A stretch of 64,000 nt of DNA from Ophioceras dolichostomum (lineage: Eukaryota; Ascomycota; Sordariomycetes; Magnaporthales; Ophioceraceae): positions 62,001-126,000 of the forward strand of contig PYST01000037.1 of the NCBI GenBank assembly GCA_003049485.1, written 5' to 3'. Below the pieces are notes generated by a model. It was not told the origin of the DNA. It worked only from the letters and a program-made list of their open reading frames with translations, and did not search any database. How positions within the stretch are numbered: position 1 is the first letter of the stretch; each line of letters starts with the position of its first letter. Position numbers and translations under genes: made by a program. This document shows, piece after piece, positions 12,524-23,600 of this stretch.

Positions 12524-13547
12524 ATGTTAAAGATCTGGTCTATGGTTTGTACAGTCCCGTTTTATCGTGCCCAAATTCAGCCTTGGGGAGAACAAACGTG
12601 ATCGAGCGGGACATATACCGACTGACTGGGTCGCCTGCGCGCCGAACAGAAAAAAGAGCAGCAGAAGGCTGAATCGGCCGAGGGAGCCGCGGGTGGGAAG
12701 ACGAAGAAGGTCACAGCAGCGCAACTAAGGGTACAGAAGGGTGCGTACAGCCCTATTTTCTCTCCGACGTGGCCTCTTACTCCCTACGATCTACAGCTCT
12801 CAGGCCTTCGCGACACTCCTGACCCGCCCGACAAGCCAGCAAACTGACTAACACAAACGTTGTGGACACAATATGTGCAGACCTCTCGGAGTTGTCGTTA
12901 GGCTCGACAATGAAGACGGAGTTCCCAGATCCGGACGACATCCTCAACTTCACGCTAACCATCGATCCGGATGAGGGCATGTACCGCGGCGGCAGCTTCA
13001 GCTTCGACTTCAAGATCAACCAGAACTTCCCCCACGAGCCGCCAAAGGTGCAGTGCAAGCAAAAGATCTACCACCCGAACATCGACCTGGAGGGGAAGGT
13101 CTGTCTGAACATCCTGCGCGAGGACTGGAAGCCGGTGCTGAACCTTAACGCCGTCATAGTGGGTTTACAGGTGAGCCACCACCACCACCACCACCATCGT
13201 CCTCGAGGATGCCCATGCACAACACGAAGGGGACACCCAGCTACACCCATCCGACATCTTTCGCGAAGTGGAAGCCTCGTCGCTCGCTCGCTGCTGAGAG
13301 AGAAGAGAAGATTACGGAGGAGATCGAGAAAGTTGAACGAGAAGATTCTACCGAAGCTCTGATACTGACACCTTCCTACGCTTAATCCACTCAGTTCCTG
13401 TTTCTCGAGCCCAACGCGTCAGACCCGCTGAATAAAGAGGCCGCCGAAGACCTACGCAGCAATCGGGAAGGCTTCAAGCGGAATGTCCGCACATCGATGA
13501 GCGGCGGAGTCATTAGGGGCACGGCCTTCGACCGCGTGCTTAAGTGA
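12524..13547 (+). CDS. ubc12: NEDD8-conjugating enzyme Ubc12 (E2)
   Basis: Four exons: 12524-12544, 12650-12740, 12881-13170 and 13395-13547, giving 184 residues, the usual Ubc12 length. Exon 1 codes only MLKIWSM, the start typical of Ubc12, which binds the NEDD8 E1. Exon 2 gives a Lys/Gln-rich linker. The E2 fold follows, with the HPN motif at 102-104 and the active-site Cys at about 112 in GKVCLNIL. The C terminus contains FLFLEPNASDPLNKEAAEDL. The enzyme accepts NEDD8/Rub1 from the E1 and passes it to cullins, activating SCF-type ubiquitin ligases. Intron 3 carries a run of CAC triplets right after its 5' splice site (13177-13197). The 7-codon first exon is easily missed by gene finders but is confirmed by the conserved peptide. 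Confidence 0.95.
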
Positions 13548-14601
13548 CCGGACTTTGGAGACGTGGCTGGGCTTGCGGGTGGACGGGGAGTGAGTGGCTT
13601 GTCGATTCGACTGGCCAACGCGAACGTCCACGAATCGATCGTCGCGAAGCTGGGGGTGCCCTCTACCCTCGCCCGTCGCCAGTCCTGTCACGACCCGTCA
13701 GCTCTAGCCCGGCATATATCACGATCAGGCGTTTTGAGCTGACTTGGGGTGGAATGTCGACCTATACGGAGGAGATGTGCTATGAAGAGAAGGAATGTGA
13801 GGAAGAGGCGGCTACTTAGACTTGACAGCGTATCCCAAAGAGGGCGTTGATATCCTAGAAACGAATGACCTTATCTGCGCAGTGTACTGGGGGAAGGGAG
13901 AACAGTCGGGGATTTGGTTTCTACACAGCGACTTGTCGGCCCTCCGGCCTATTTGCTTTTGTTTTCCTGTCCTTCAGCTTAGATACCTGAGCTGAATGCA
14001 ATCTACACCAACCAGTTCACAAAGTATCATACCTATACAATCCTTTCCCACCTCCTGGCACACCGTGACGAGGATCTCCTCCTGTGGTTTGCCCACTTCA
14101 GTTAAAAGCTCACCCCACCGCTCTCTCACATCACAGCATGCACAGGTCATCCGAATTTTGGGGCACGGCATTCGCAGGCTGGAGGATGGCCTCGGCGTAC
14201 ATCTACTTTTGCAGAAATACATTTTTTGCGGAGAGCATATGTTTTAGGTACATCGAGAACCCCTACTTTCCTCCAGCTCTCGCCGCATTCCACAATATTA
14301 TTTTTCGCGGGTCGTGGGGGCCCCCCACCTCACTGCTGTCTCGAAACAGACAGCACCGCAACCCAAGTGAGAGGGAGCGAGCCCCCGAAGTCGGTGTAGA
14401 GTGAGAGCAGACCGGGTGCTGGGGAAGAAATTTTGGTACCCACATTTTTGCTGAGCTCCCAAAATCGGAGAGGAGAAGGAGCACGCCAGAAAAAAAAAAC
14501 CACCATCCACAGTCGAGGTGATAGAAACTCTCTCTTTCCAGCTCCCTAGAAAACAAACAAACCCAAATCTCCACTCCAAATTACCTTCCTCCTTTGCAAA
14601 G
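13548..14601. other. intergenic region ubc12-ilv5
   Basis: The ubc12 3' UTR followed by the promoter and leader of the reductoisomerase gene. Short open frames here have no recognisable motifs. Confidence 0.6.
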
Positions 14602-16331
14602 ATGTCTTCACGAAGCTTCTCGACGGCCCTGAGGCCCATGGCCCGCCAATTGGCCTCGCCCGTCGTCCAGCGTCGAACCTTCGTGGCGGCCGCCAATGCG
14701 GTCCGCGCCAGCGCCTCGGCCCAGCCCAGGAAAGCCGCGGTGACTGCTCCGGCCTTCCAGCAGGTCCGCGGTGTGAAGACCATTGACTTTGCCGGCTCGA
14801 AGGAGCAGGTCTGGGGTAAGGAAGCTGGAGCTTGACGAGCAATTGGCCGTGTGCAATTGCTTCTTTTCTCCCCGAATGTTGCTAACTGTGACTGTCTGTC
14901 TGTATGCAGAGCGTGAGGACTGGCCCAAGGAGAAACTCCTGGTGAGTCATGCCACCCACAACCCAGCAACCTCACCACTTGTTACCACCCGCTACTGGCA
15001 ACCCAAGAAACATGCCACTATACACCCTTATGCATCAAGGATATCTACCTGGCGTACTTGACACCAGATGAACAACCAATGGCTGACCCTGCTGTCCACG
15101 GTGGCGTCTTGTTTAACAGGAGTACTTCAAGAACGATACCCTCGCCCTGATCGGCTATGGCTCCCAGGGCCATGGCCAGGGCCTGAACCTGCGTGACAAC
15201 GGGCTCAACGTCATCATCGGCGTGCGGAAGAACGGCAAGTCGTGGAAGGATGCCGAGCAGGACGGCTGGGTTGCGGGCAAGAACCTGTTCGAGGTCGACG
15301 AGGCCATCACGCGGGGTACCATCGTCATGAACCTGCTCAGCGATGCCGCCCAGAGCGAGACCTGGCCTCACATCAAGCCCCAGCTGGTCAAGGGCAAGGT
15401 GAGCACCAACTACCTATCCTACACGTCTGTCCATCAAAGGGGGCCATTCTCTGGCCACACACAGTCTTTGCTGGTCAGCTCGCTAACCTGGAACTCTCTT
15501 TGGCCCCCTCGTGCCAACCAACAAAAGACCCTCTACTTCTCCCACGGTTTCTCCCCCGTATTCAAGGACCTCACCAAGGTCGAGGTGCCCAAGGACATCG
15601 ATGTGATCCTCTGCGCGCCCAAAGGTTCCGGCCGCACCGTCCGCTCGCTCTTCCGCGAGGGCCGCGGCATCAACTCCTCCTTCGCCGTGTACCAGGACGT
15701 GACTGGCAAGGCGGAGGAGAAGGCCATCGCGCTGGGCGTGGCCATCGGCTCCGGCTACCTGTACAAGACCACGTTCGAGAAGGAGGTCTACTCCGACCTG
15801 TACGGCGAGCGCGGCTGCCTGATGGGCGGCATCCACGGCATGTTCCTGGCGCAATACGAGGTCCTCCGCGAGCGGGGCCACTCGCCGTCGGAGGCCTTCA
15901 ACGAGACAGTCGAGGAGGCCACGCAGTCGCTGTACCCGCTCATCGGCGCTAACGGCATGGACTGGATGTACGAGGCCTGCTCGACCACCGCGCGCAGGGG
16001 GGCCATCGACTGGTCGCCGAGGTTCAAGGACGCCCTGAAACCCGTGTTCAACCAGCTGTACGACTCGGTCAAGGACGGCTCCGAGACGAAGCGCTCGCTC
16101 GAGTACAACAGCCAGAAGGACTACCGCGAGAAGTACGAGGCCGAGATGGAGGAGATCCGCAACCTGGAGATCTGGAGGGCGGGCAAGGCCGTTCGGTATG
16201 ATTCCTCTCCCACGTCTTTCTATACATTAACCTATACTTTCCTTTCTTTTCTTTCCGCTCTGTCTCCCTTCATAATTTCACTAACAAACCCTCCTTTGAT
16301 GCACAGTGCCCTCCGCCCGGAGAACAATTAG
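14602..16331 (+). CDS. ilv5: ketol-acid reductoisomerase, mitochondrial
   Basis: Five exons: 14602-14815, 14910-14941, 15120-15398, 15528-16195 and 16307-16331, giving 405 residues. The enzyme converts acetolactate or acetohydroxybutyrate to the dihydroxy acid with NADPH and Mg, the second common step of valine, leucine and isoleucine synthesis. The first ~60 residues are rich in Arg, Ser and Ala and lack acids, a clear mitochondrial targeting peptide. The Rossmann loop GYGSQGHGQG is at 94-103. The metal-binding Asp265 and Glu269 lie in SDLYGERGCLMGG, and the C-terminal helical knot contains EATQSLYPLIGANGMDWMYEACS. The last exon codes only ALRPENN and the stop. Introns 3 (129 nt) and 4 (111 nt) keep frame and lack stops. 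Neurospora calls this gene ilv-2. Confidence 0.96.
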
Positions 16332-17060
16332 GAGGGAAGACGATGATGGTGAGCTGTGGAGTGAAGGATGTGTCACTGGAGGAGATGGAGATGGTGGATG
16401 GACTGGATCTGGGAACGCAATATCGGGACATTGGAAGTCGGGTGCGTGGGCGGCTTATATCCCAAAAGTTCACACACATCTAGAGAGGTTGCTTTCTTCC
16501 ACTTTGGTCCTATTCTCTAGTCATATTAGTCATATTGATTTCCTTCTCCTTTGCCAATCCACCCTTCCGGCGGCGTCTCGGGAGGTGTTCCGTTCCTGTC
16601 CTTTCTGCTGCCTCTCATCTTTCCGCTATGACTACGTACTACCTGTGTGTGCCGACTAAGTATGTGCTAAAAGACCGATTTACGCCCAGGGGGGCGTGTG
16701 TGCCTCTCCACCTCGCTGATGCTATCAGGTACATACCTAGGTGCTTGAGGCGCACTACGTGCATGCATACATGCCCTTTGAGATTTTGCGTAAACCTGCG
16801 CGGACTCGGGGGCTAGGATGGCAGATACTGCCACAGCCAGTCCACCGACCGGCCCCCTCGAGAGAACCAGAACGAAGGCTAGCCATTATTGGGACTGTGA
16901 TATTTGTAGGAAGAACGCACAAAACAGCATACCTAACTTGACTCCCCTCTAGCAACTCCCTTGTCGAGAGGAAGCTGGCTGAACAGGCTTTCAGACCTGG
17001 GTAGGGAGGGAAGAATTACCACCCAGCATTCTTTCAGTCAAGTCACTCCTCACTCCTCAC
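16332..17060. other. convergent intergenic region
   Basis: Shared 3' side of the reductoisomerase and dehalogenase genes. It contains a TACCTAGGT-type motif at 16729-16743; nothing else is recognised. Confidence 0.6.
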
Positions 17061-18080
17061 TCACTCCTCCTTCTTTCCCACTCTCAACCGCCTCGCCACC
17101 TCGACGAAGCCCCCCTCCCCAAGCGAAACCCACACGTCGACCCACTCCCTCGCATTCTTATACCGATCTAGATCCTGCTCCTCCTTCACCTTTCCCTCTT
17201 CTCCTTCTGTTTCTTCTTCTGTACTCGCCGTCGCCGAAGCAGAAGAAACAACCTCCCCGACCCGCTCGACGTACACGGTCCGCAGCCCGCACGCCCTCGC
17301 GCCCTCCAGGTCCCAGAGGTGCTGCGCCACCATGGCCACCTGGCCGGGCTCCAGGCCCAGGCGGGAGGCCACGCCGAGGTAGGTCTGAGGGTTGGGCTTG
17401 TAGGCGCCGAAGTCCTGGGCCGAGAAGAAGTGGTCGAAGTCCAGGGTTTTACCTCCAGTGTGCGCTTGCGAGGCGAGGTCGCGCAGGAGAGACGTGTTGC
17501 CGTTCGAGAACGCGGCCGTCACGTAGCCGCCCTGCGTCTTAAGGAGGGTGATGCCGTCTGCGGCGTCGGGCCAGGCTGTGAGGCGGTGCCAGGCGCGGCT
17601 TAGGCCGAGGAGGGTCTCCTCGTTTTTGGAGTCGTCAGCCCCAGAAGAAGCAGAGGAATCTCCGGGTGGGTATAGCCCGGCGAGGCCCCAGGAGGAGAGG
17701 AGAGACGAGAGGCTCTCGAGGTGGTGTGCGTCTACGTCCTTCCAGGGCGTGATCCCGGGAACGAAGGAGCTCGTGAAGCGAAAGTAGCTCTTGCGCCACT
17801 CGGTTGCGAAGCCGGAGGGCCATGCGGAGGGCGGGCCGGAGGAGAGCTCCTTGGCGCGGGTTTGGACGGATGGCGGGAGGGAGGAGAAGGAGGGGGAGGC
17901 GATGCGGGAGTGGAGTGAGCGGGTGAGGGAGGCTTCGATTGAGGTGCGCCAGTCGACTACTGTGCCGAACATGTCGAAGGTGAGGGCTTTGATCTCTTTG
18001 CCTAGGGTGGTGTTGGTGGCGGTGTCTTTGCCGGTGCCGGTGCCGGTGCCGGCATCGGTGGTGGTGGAAGGCGGAGACAT
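17061..18080 (-). CDS. HAD-superfamily type II (L-2-haloacid dehalogenase-like) hydrolase
   Basis: Single-exon gene of 339 residues. After a Thr/Gly-rich tail of about 28 residues come the HAD motifs. Motif I is LTFDMFGTVVDWR with nucleophile Asp36, motif II has the Ser in AAFSNGNTSLL, motif III has the Lys in YKPNPQTYL, and motif IV is VAQHLWDLEGARACGL. The FDxFGT and HxWDLxGA forms are typical of type II haloacid dehalogenases, which hydrolyse 2-haloalkanoic acids. In fungi these proteins are common and the natural substrate is usually unknown, so a general hydrolase or phosphatase role is equally possible. An acidic Ser/Glu-rich insertion near the C terminus (SASATASTEEETEGEEG) and a Ser-rich cap insertion make it longer than bacterial members (about 225-240 residues). 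It is transcribed divergently from the membrane-protein gene. Confidence 0.85.
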   Translation of the reverse strand: MSPPSTTTDAGTGTGTGKDTATNTTLGKEIKALTFDMFGTVVDWRTSIEASLTRSLHSRIASPSFSSLPPSVQTRAKELSSGPPSAWPSGFATEWRKSYFRFTSSFVPGITPWKDVDAHHLESLSSLLSSWGLAGLYPPGDSSASSGADDSKNEETLLGLSRAWHRLTAWPDAADGITLLKTQGGYVTAAFSNGNTSLLRDLASQAHTGGKTLDFDHFFSAQDFGAYKPNPQTYLGVASRLGLEPGQVAMVAQHLWDLEGARACGLRTVYVERVGEVVSSASATASTEEETEGEEGKVKEEQDLDRYKNAREWVDVWVSLGEGGFVEVARRLRVGKKEE

Positions 18081-18798
18081 GGTGATGTGGTTGATGAAGA
18101 TTCAATACGTGCTAGACTATCTCACTCGAACGGTAGAGGATGGGAGGTTTGTATGCTAGTGTGTACTATGTCGGTGGTGTATCTATCTAAGAAGAAGCCT
18201 CGCTTCCCCCTTTCTCTCTTACCCAGCCTTATACATGTAAGTTGACTTCCCCGCTCAATGGATGTTCCTCTTCCCCGGACAGAAGTGACATCACGGAGGC
18301 CTTATAGCCGAGCCCTTTGATGATCACTCAGCAAGGAAAACGGGATTTGGAGAATTTAGTCTAATGTCTCGACATGTGATGCCGCCGGACGATTTTATAG
18401 TCAACGGACTTGGGGATAGGTTAAGTTAGGTTGGATTTAAAATGAACGACTTAATTGAGAGTGAAAGAATGTCCGAAACCACCGTTGCTCTCGATGGAAG
18501 TGAGTGATTGGATATTGATGGGGAACCAAACGAATGCTTGTATAGCCCACTCCAATGATGCACTTGTCTCACCACAATATGATGCGACTACTTCGTACCT
18601 CGTATAGCTGCTAGCTGGCGCGTGCTTCCCTACCAATTTTATTTCCATATAAACAGCGCCTCAACTCAACTAACATCTCCCATAACCGTGATTTTCTTTT
18701 CATATTCATTCGTTCAGTATTCGTCCATCCGTTCTGTTCTCTTTTTGTTTCTCTATCTCTCGCTTTCCTCCAACTCACGATCCATCGTTAAAACACCA
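18081..18798. other. divergent promoter region
   Basis: About 0.7 kb between two divergent starts (HAD hydrolase and membrane protein). The part before the membrane-protein ATG is pyrimidine-rich. No specific site could be named. Confidence 0.55.
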
Positions 18799-20694
18799 AT
18801 GCTCCACCACAATTCATCATCAGGCCACTCCATCAACACCGCCCTACGCCATGTCACCTCCACGGCCACGGCCGCCGCCGCCGCCGCCACGGGCCCCGTC
18901 TGGTTCTTGAACCCGACGACGCGGTATTACTCTTCTTCCCCGAGACCACCAGGCCCAGGCACAGGCACAGAACTGGGACAACAACGGCCTTCTGAACCAG
19001 GGGTCGTAGGTGGTGCTGCTGCTGGTGGCAGGGAAGGTGAGGGCGAGGGCAAATGCGAGGGCGAAGGCGAGGGGATCTGGCACGTCTGGCGCAGCCGCGA
19101 CAACCGCAAGGGCCGGCACGGAGTGGTGGTGCGCCGGTCGTCGATCGCCTCGGCGAGAGGAGTGGGCGTGCCGCTGCCCAGACGCCCTACGAACTCTCCC
19201 CCGGAGGTCGCGAGGGGTTTAATGAAGATGCTGGTGCGGTTTCCCGTGTGGGACGTGTCGTATGACGTGGCTGTGATATTCACGCTTGGTATGTTTTCTT
19301 CTTGGTCCCGATGCTGCATCATTCTATAACTCTGTTGGTGGTGGTGGTTGCATTCCATTTCTTTCTCTGCAACTAGAGGGAAGACAGAAGAACATTTCGC
19401 TAAATGCCCCCCTGCCCTCCTTCCTCCATCCACACTTGAAGGCTCCATCATCTGGGTCATCAACGGCTTCTTCGTCTGGCTGCCGCTCGCGGCGCCGTGG
19501 ACTGAGTTCGCGGGGGAGGTCATGGACGGAGGCGGCATCACTGCCTTCGTGGGCGCCACCATCTTCGAGGTGGGCTCGGTACTGCTCATGCTGGAGGCGG
19601 TTAACGAGAATAGGACCGCGTGCTTCGGATGGGCGCTCGAGGAGGCTTTGTTTCATGGAGACGAAGAGTGCCGCCATCACCACGTGGACAGGGAGCGCTT
19701 GCTCCCAAAAAAGCGGCGGCCGCATGATGGCAGTGATACGGCTGCAGACGTTGAACCAAAGCTGCCTCCGGGAGCTGCGGGGAATAATGGTGTGCCGACT
19801 AAGCCTGAGCGTGGCCGTGCGGCTGCTGCTGCTGCCTGGGGCGAGGTTGTTCGAGCCGCCGCTGGGGAGGAGAGGAAATGGTCTTGGTGTCCGACTTGGA
19901 CGGAGCTGAGGAGCCACTACTTGCGGGAGATCGGCTTCCTCGCGTGTGCCTCGCAGATGGCCGGAGCGACCATCTTCTGGATCTCTGGCTTCACCTCTCT
20001 GGCTCCCATTCAGGAGGCGATGTCCCTCAATTTGTCCAGGGGCGTGTACTGGCTGCCACAGGTAGGTTAACCCGCTTGAGCTGGAGCTTGCTAAAGATCA
20101 GGGACCGAACATCTAGGCTGACATGATATCATATCTGGCCTGATCTGGCACAACTTAGGTCGTCGGCGGTACTGGCTTCATCGTCTCAAGCCTCCTGTTC
20201 ATGCTGGAGACACAGAAGAAGTGGTATCTCCCCGCCCCGAGCATTCTCGGCTGGCATATCGGCTTCTGGAACCTGGTCGGCGCCATCGGGTTCACGCTCT
20301 GCGGTGCTCTTGGATTCGCCATCACTCAAAGCGATGCCATCGAGTACGCGGCGACTTTGGCCACCTTTGTTGGTTCCTGGGCTTTTCTGGTTCGTATTAC
20401 CATTTTCTCTCTTTCTATCCCCCCTTTCCCATTCCTTACCTTCCATTCTTTTTTGCCTCGCGAGGGAGGTTGGCCGAGCCGACTCTCCCACCATCGGCGG
20501 GGATTACCTTATTTTTTTGGCCCGGCCTCATCTCTCCTCCTCTCACGAGGATGAAATTGCTGTCCCTGAATGACTTACAACCGACTGATTTCTCCGTGGT
20601 GGTGGGTGGCATGTGACATATCTAGATCGGAAGCGTCATACAATGGTACGAGAGTCTGGACAAGTACACGGTTTCGGTGGAAGACATAGAATAA
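18799..20694 (+). CDS. six-segment integral membrane protein with YrhK-like repeats
   Basis: Four exons: 18799-19288, 19442-20061, 20159-20389 and 20626-20694, giving 469 residues. The first ~145 residues are a low-complexity soluble tail with Ala, Pro and Gly/Glu runs. Six hydrophobic segments follow (about 156-179, 196-216, 327-350, 366-388, 404-425, 432-455). They pair up, and the second helix of each pair carries a related motif: GATIFEVGSVLLMLEA, GGTGFIVSSLLFMLET and GSWAFLIGSVIQWYES. Each is G-x-x-x-F-x-x-x-S followed by hydrophobics and an acid. This resembles the small bacterial YrhK-like membrane domain repeated three times. Pairs 1 and 2 are separated by a charged loop of about 110 residues. 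It belongs to a widespread group of fungal integral membrane proteins of unknown function; no activity can be given. Confidence 0.83.
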
Positions 20695-23600
20695 CTACCC
20701 ATGGCGTTGTAACCAACGGGGGATAGTGAGGGATGACAAGACAGTCACGGTCGATAGGTCTAGGCTTGGAACCGTTCCGGAGGAGTGATCTCACCGCCCA
20801 TGTGGCGAGTGTTGTCTGTTGCTGACTTATACCCTTTCCACGAAAGAAGGGACGTGTTGTGACACGGCCGTGACCCATGGTGGCCGCCCCGTTTGTCGTC
20901 TGTCTTTTTGCTGTCGTGCTCCGTTCCCCACCAGCAGCGGCCGCCACCGCCGGGGTGTGCCCCGAAACGCCCGCTATTGTCCGGTTTCGCGCTTTTGTAC
21001 AACTACTTGCTGCATTAGCATCGACCGGAGAGCAGGTCATGTCGAGGGCAACGATCACTCCTCGGTTGAAGTTGTTGCACGCTGCTATGTGCAGATGCTA
21101 ACGCATACGAATGGAGAAGCCGGTGAGACCGATGATGGTGGTACGGACGTAAATAATGCAGGATGATGCCTGTCTGTGATTATCTAAGTGCGACTCCTAC
21201 TGGGTCTGGGTGAGACCCTCTCCTCTATTTCTTTCCATGTCCTGTACCCTCGAAGAAGCGTGTCTATCTATCTGTCTGTCTGTCTGTGATTATTGTCTTG
21301 GACGGTTCAGGGGTCGATCACATCTGAACGGACATGGCGAATGGGCAAGGAGGGGTGGAAGATAGGCTCTCCCACTTTCCGCGATTCCCCGAGACCTCCT
21401 CACTCACAGTGATCTGGATTTTGATTCTGGACTGCGAGGTTCCCTCTCATCCCCAGGTGGCTGCAAGGGAGGAGAGGTGCTCTTTCGAGTTTCTCCAATA
21501 TCGATGCTGTTTTATTGCGGTGCTGTTTCAGCTACTGCAGATGCGATGCAGGTCGTTTTCATCACTTCCCTGCTATTGTTCGATCCATCATGTGTGAATG
21601 GTGCCTCGCTGAGAGTACAAACAACTGCATACGGAGTTGAGTAATAAGTCTGATCTACAGATTCAAGTTCTTCTCCTGAAATCGTTGATAGTATGAGATG
21701 TGGGAGGGGAAAAGGAACAGAGATCTGTTGGGAGGTCCCGAAAGTCCATTGCACATTCCTAGGCCGATTCAACTTGACCTGCTTGTGACAGCATTGTCAC
21801 AAACCGGCCAGCCACTCGATATCTACCTACCTACACGGCTTAACTTCCAACCATTCTCAGGACGATGATATGGGGGAGCTTCTCCTCAACACAACTTGTC
21901 CCGATGAGGATGAAGTGAGGGGTGGAAGCCTCTCCCTACGTGTATGCCAGCACCACGACTCAGTGCATGCATGCCTGGAGCCCCCAAACGCCGGTAGTAG
22001 ACGAATCATTCATCAATATATTCGCTCGAGCCTTTGAGTGGAGGAAGAAGGGTCCACGCAAAGGTCTGGACATTGTGGAGTTAAGTGATGAACAAGAAAG
22101 AAGAGAGAGAGGACATTCTGACATATTCCCCAGAGAATCTGCCGGTAGCTTGGGTGGACTGGGCGGGCCGTCTTGGAGGGGTGAGGAAGAGAGGAGTAGA
22201 GTTGAGACGGTTAAGAGTTTGAGGGAATGCCGGGGCACCAGAGCTAGACTCTGGACTGTTGAAGTCGGCATCGAGAGTGAGGGAACGGACGGACGTCCTA
22301 TGTATATGATGAGATATCTAGCCGCGTCTTCATCCAGTCTACAGTCTGCTGTGTAAAGGCAACTCCAGAAACTCATGCCCGTGAATCTTCATCCGTTAAG
22401 GCTATTCTTGTATTCCGGATTCCGTATCTCAACGGGATCGTCCCGTGGCGGCTGCAACTCTCGGGAATCATTATCCTAGGCACGGAGCGGACATATTCGA
22501 GCGTGTGCGCCCGTGGTTGTCTCCGCCCGATCTTTCGTTGTCCGTACATATTCCATATTCCGTCGCTACCTCCCGTTCATCCCGTGATTTAAACCATACC
22601 TGGAGTAGGGTCGCGGTTCTTCTTCTTACTGTGGGCGGGAAAGACGGCACGAGTTACCTCATCGGTAGAATATTGCGGAATATGCACGCTTTGATGCTCA
22701 CTGCTGCGGGGGTGAGATGAAGACCAGCAGAAAAGCAATACAGGCTTATCTTGCCCGTGTCCAGGGAGTCGTCACAAAGTGACAGACCTGAACAGAGTCC
22801 GAATCACACCGGGGGGACCGGGGGGTGATCATCAAATTTCGCCGAAAGAAAGCAAGAAAGGACGGACAAAAAAAGCCCTGTAGGATCAGAGCTAGCTGAA
22901 AGAAAGCAAGAACACGAGTGCGCCAAATAACCCCGCCGCTCCTTCTCCTGCTGAGAGGAGGGAGGCTTTTGGTGTTGAACGCGCGACGCGAAAGGTGTGA
23001 CGACGGACCCTTTTTCGCGACCCCTGCTTTCATCTTTTTCTCCCCTTCCAAACCATGTCATGTCTGCGTTCCCCAAAAAGTGGCTTGCACTGGTGAGACA
23101 CTTTCGTCCCGTGTTCCTCGTCCGTCCTCCTCCTCCCGTCCCGCCTTGTCCTTTTGAAAAGGGTGGCTGGTTTTGGCATCCATCATCCTTCATGAACAAG
23201 ACAAGGGCCGGCCCATCCATCCGTAGTTCATGTTTGCAAGACAGAGACTGACTCTGCACTCCCGGCCGGCTACGGCAATGAGATGTCTCCGGAGACTACC
23301 ATTGGTCAATGGCTAGGTGCAACTACTGTGTTAGGCTGTTTCTTCCTTGAGATGGAGGGTGGAGTGGACGCTACGACGCGGGCCGCGTCCGAAGAACGGG
23401 GCGAAAAGCACTGCTCAGCACGCTTCCATAAAGGAGACGAATCCATGTTCAATAATCTCCCCATTCACACGTAGTGAGTCTGAGAGTGGTTACCTGCTGC
23501 CTTATGGAGGTTGACACCGGCCGCACCGCTGTTGCTTTCTGTCACTTACATAGTGCTATCACCGGCCGGTCCGTCCGGTTCCTTCTGAGCCCCTCAGGCT

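Noticed and set aside
13544..13819. 91-codon frame just after the ubc12 stop
   Set aside because: It overlaps the Ubc12 stop region, has no conserved features and fits 3' UTR.
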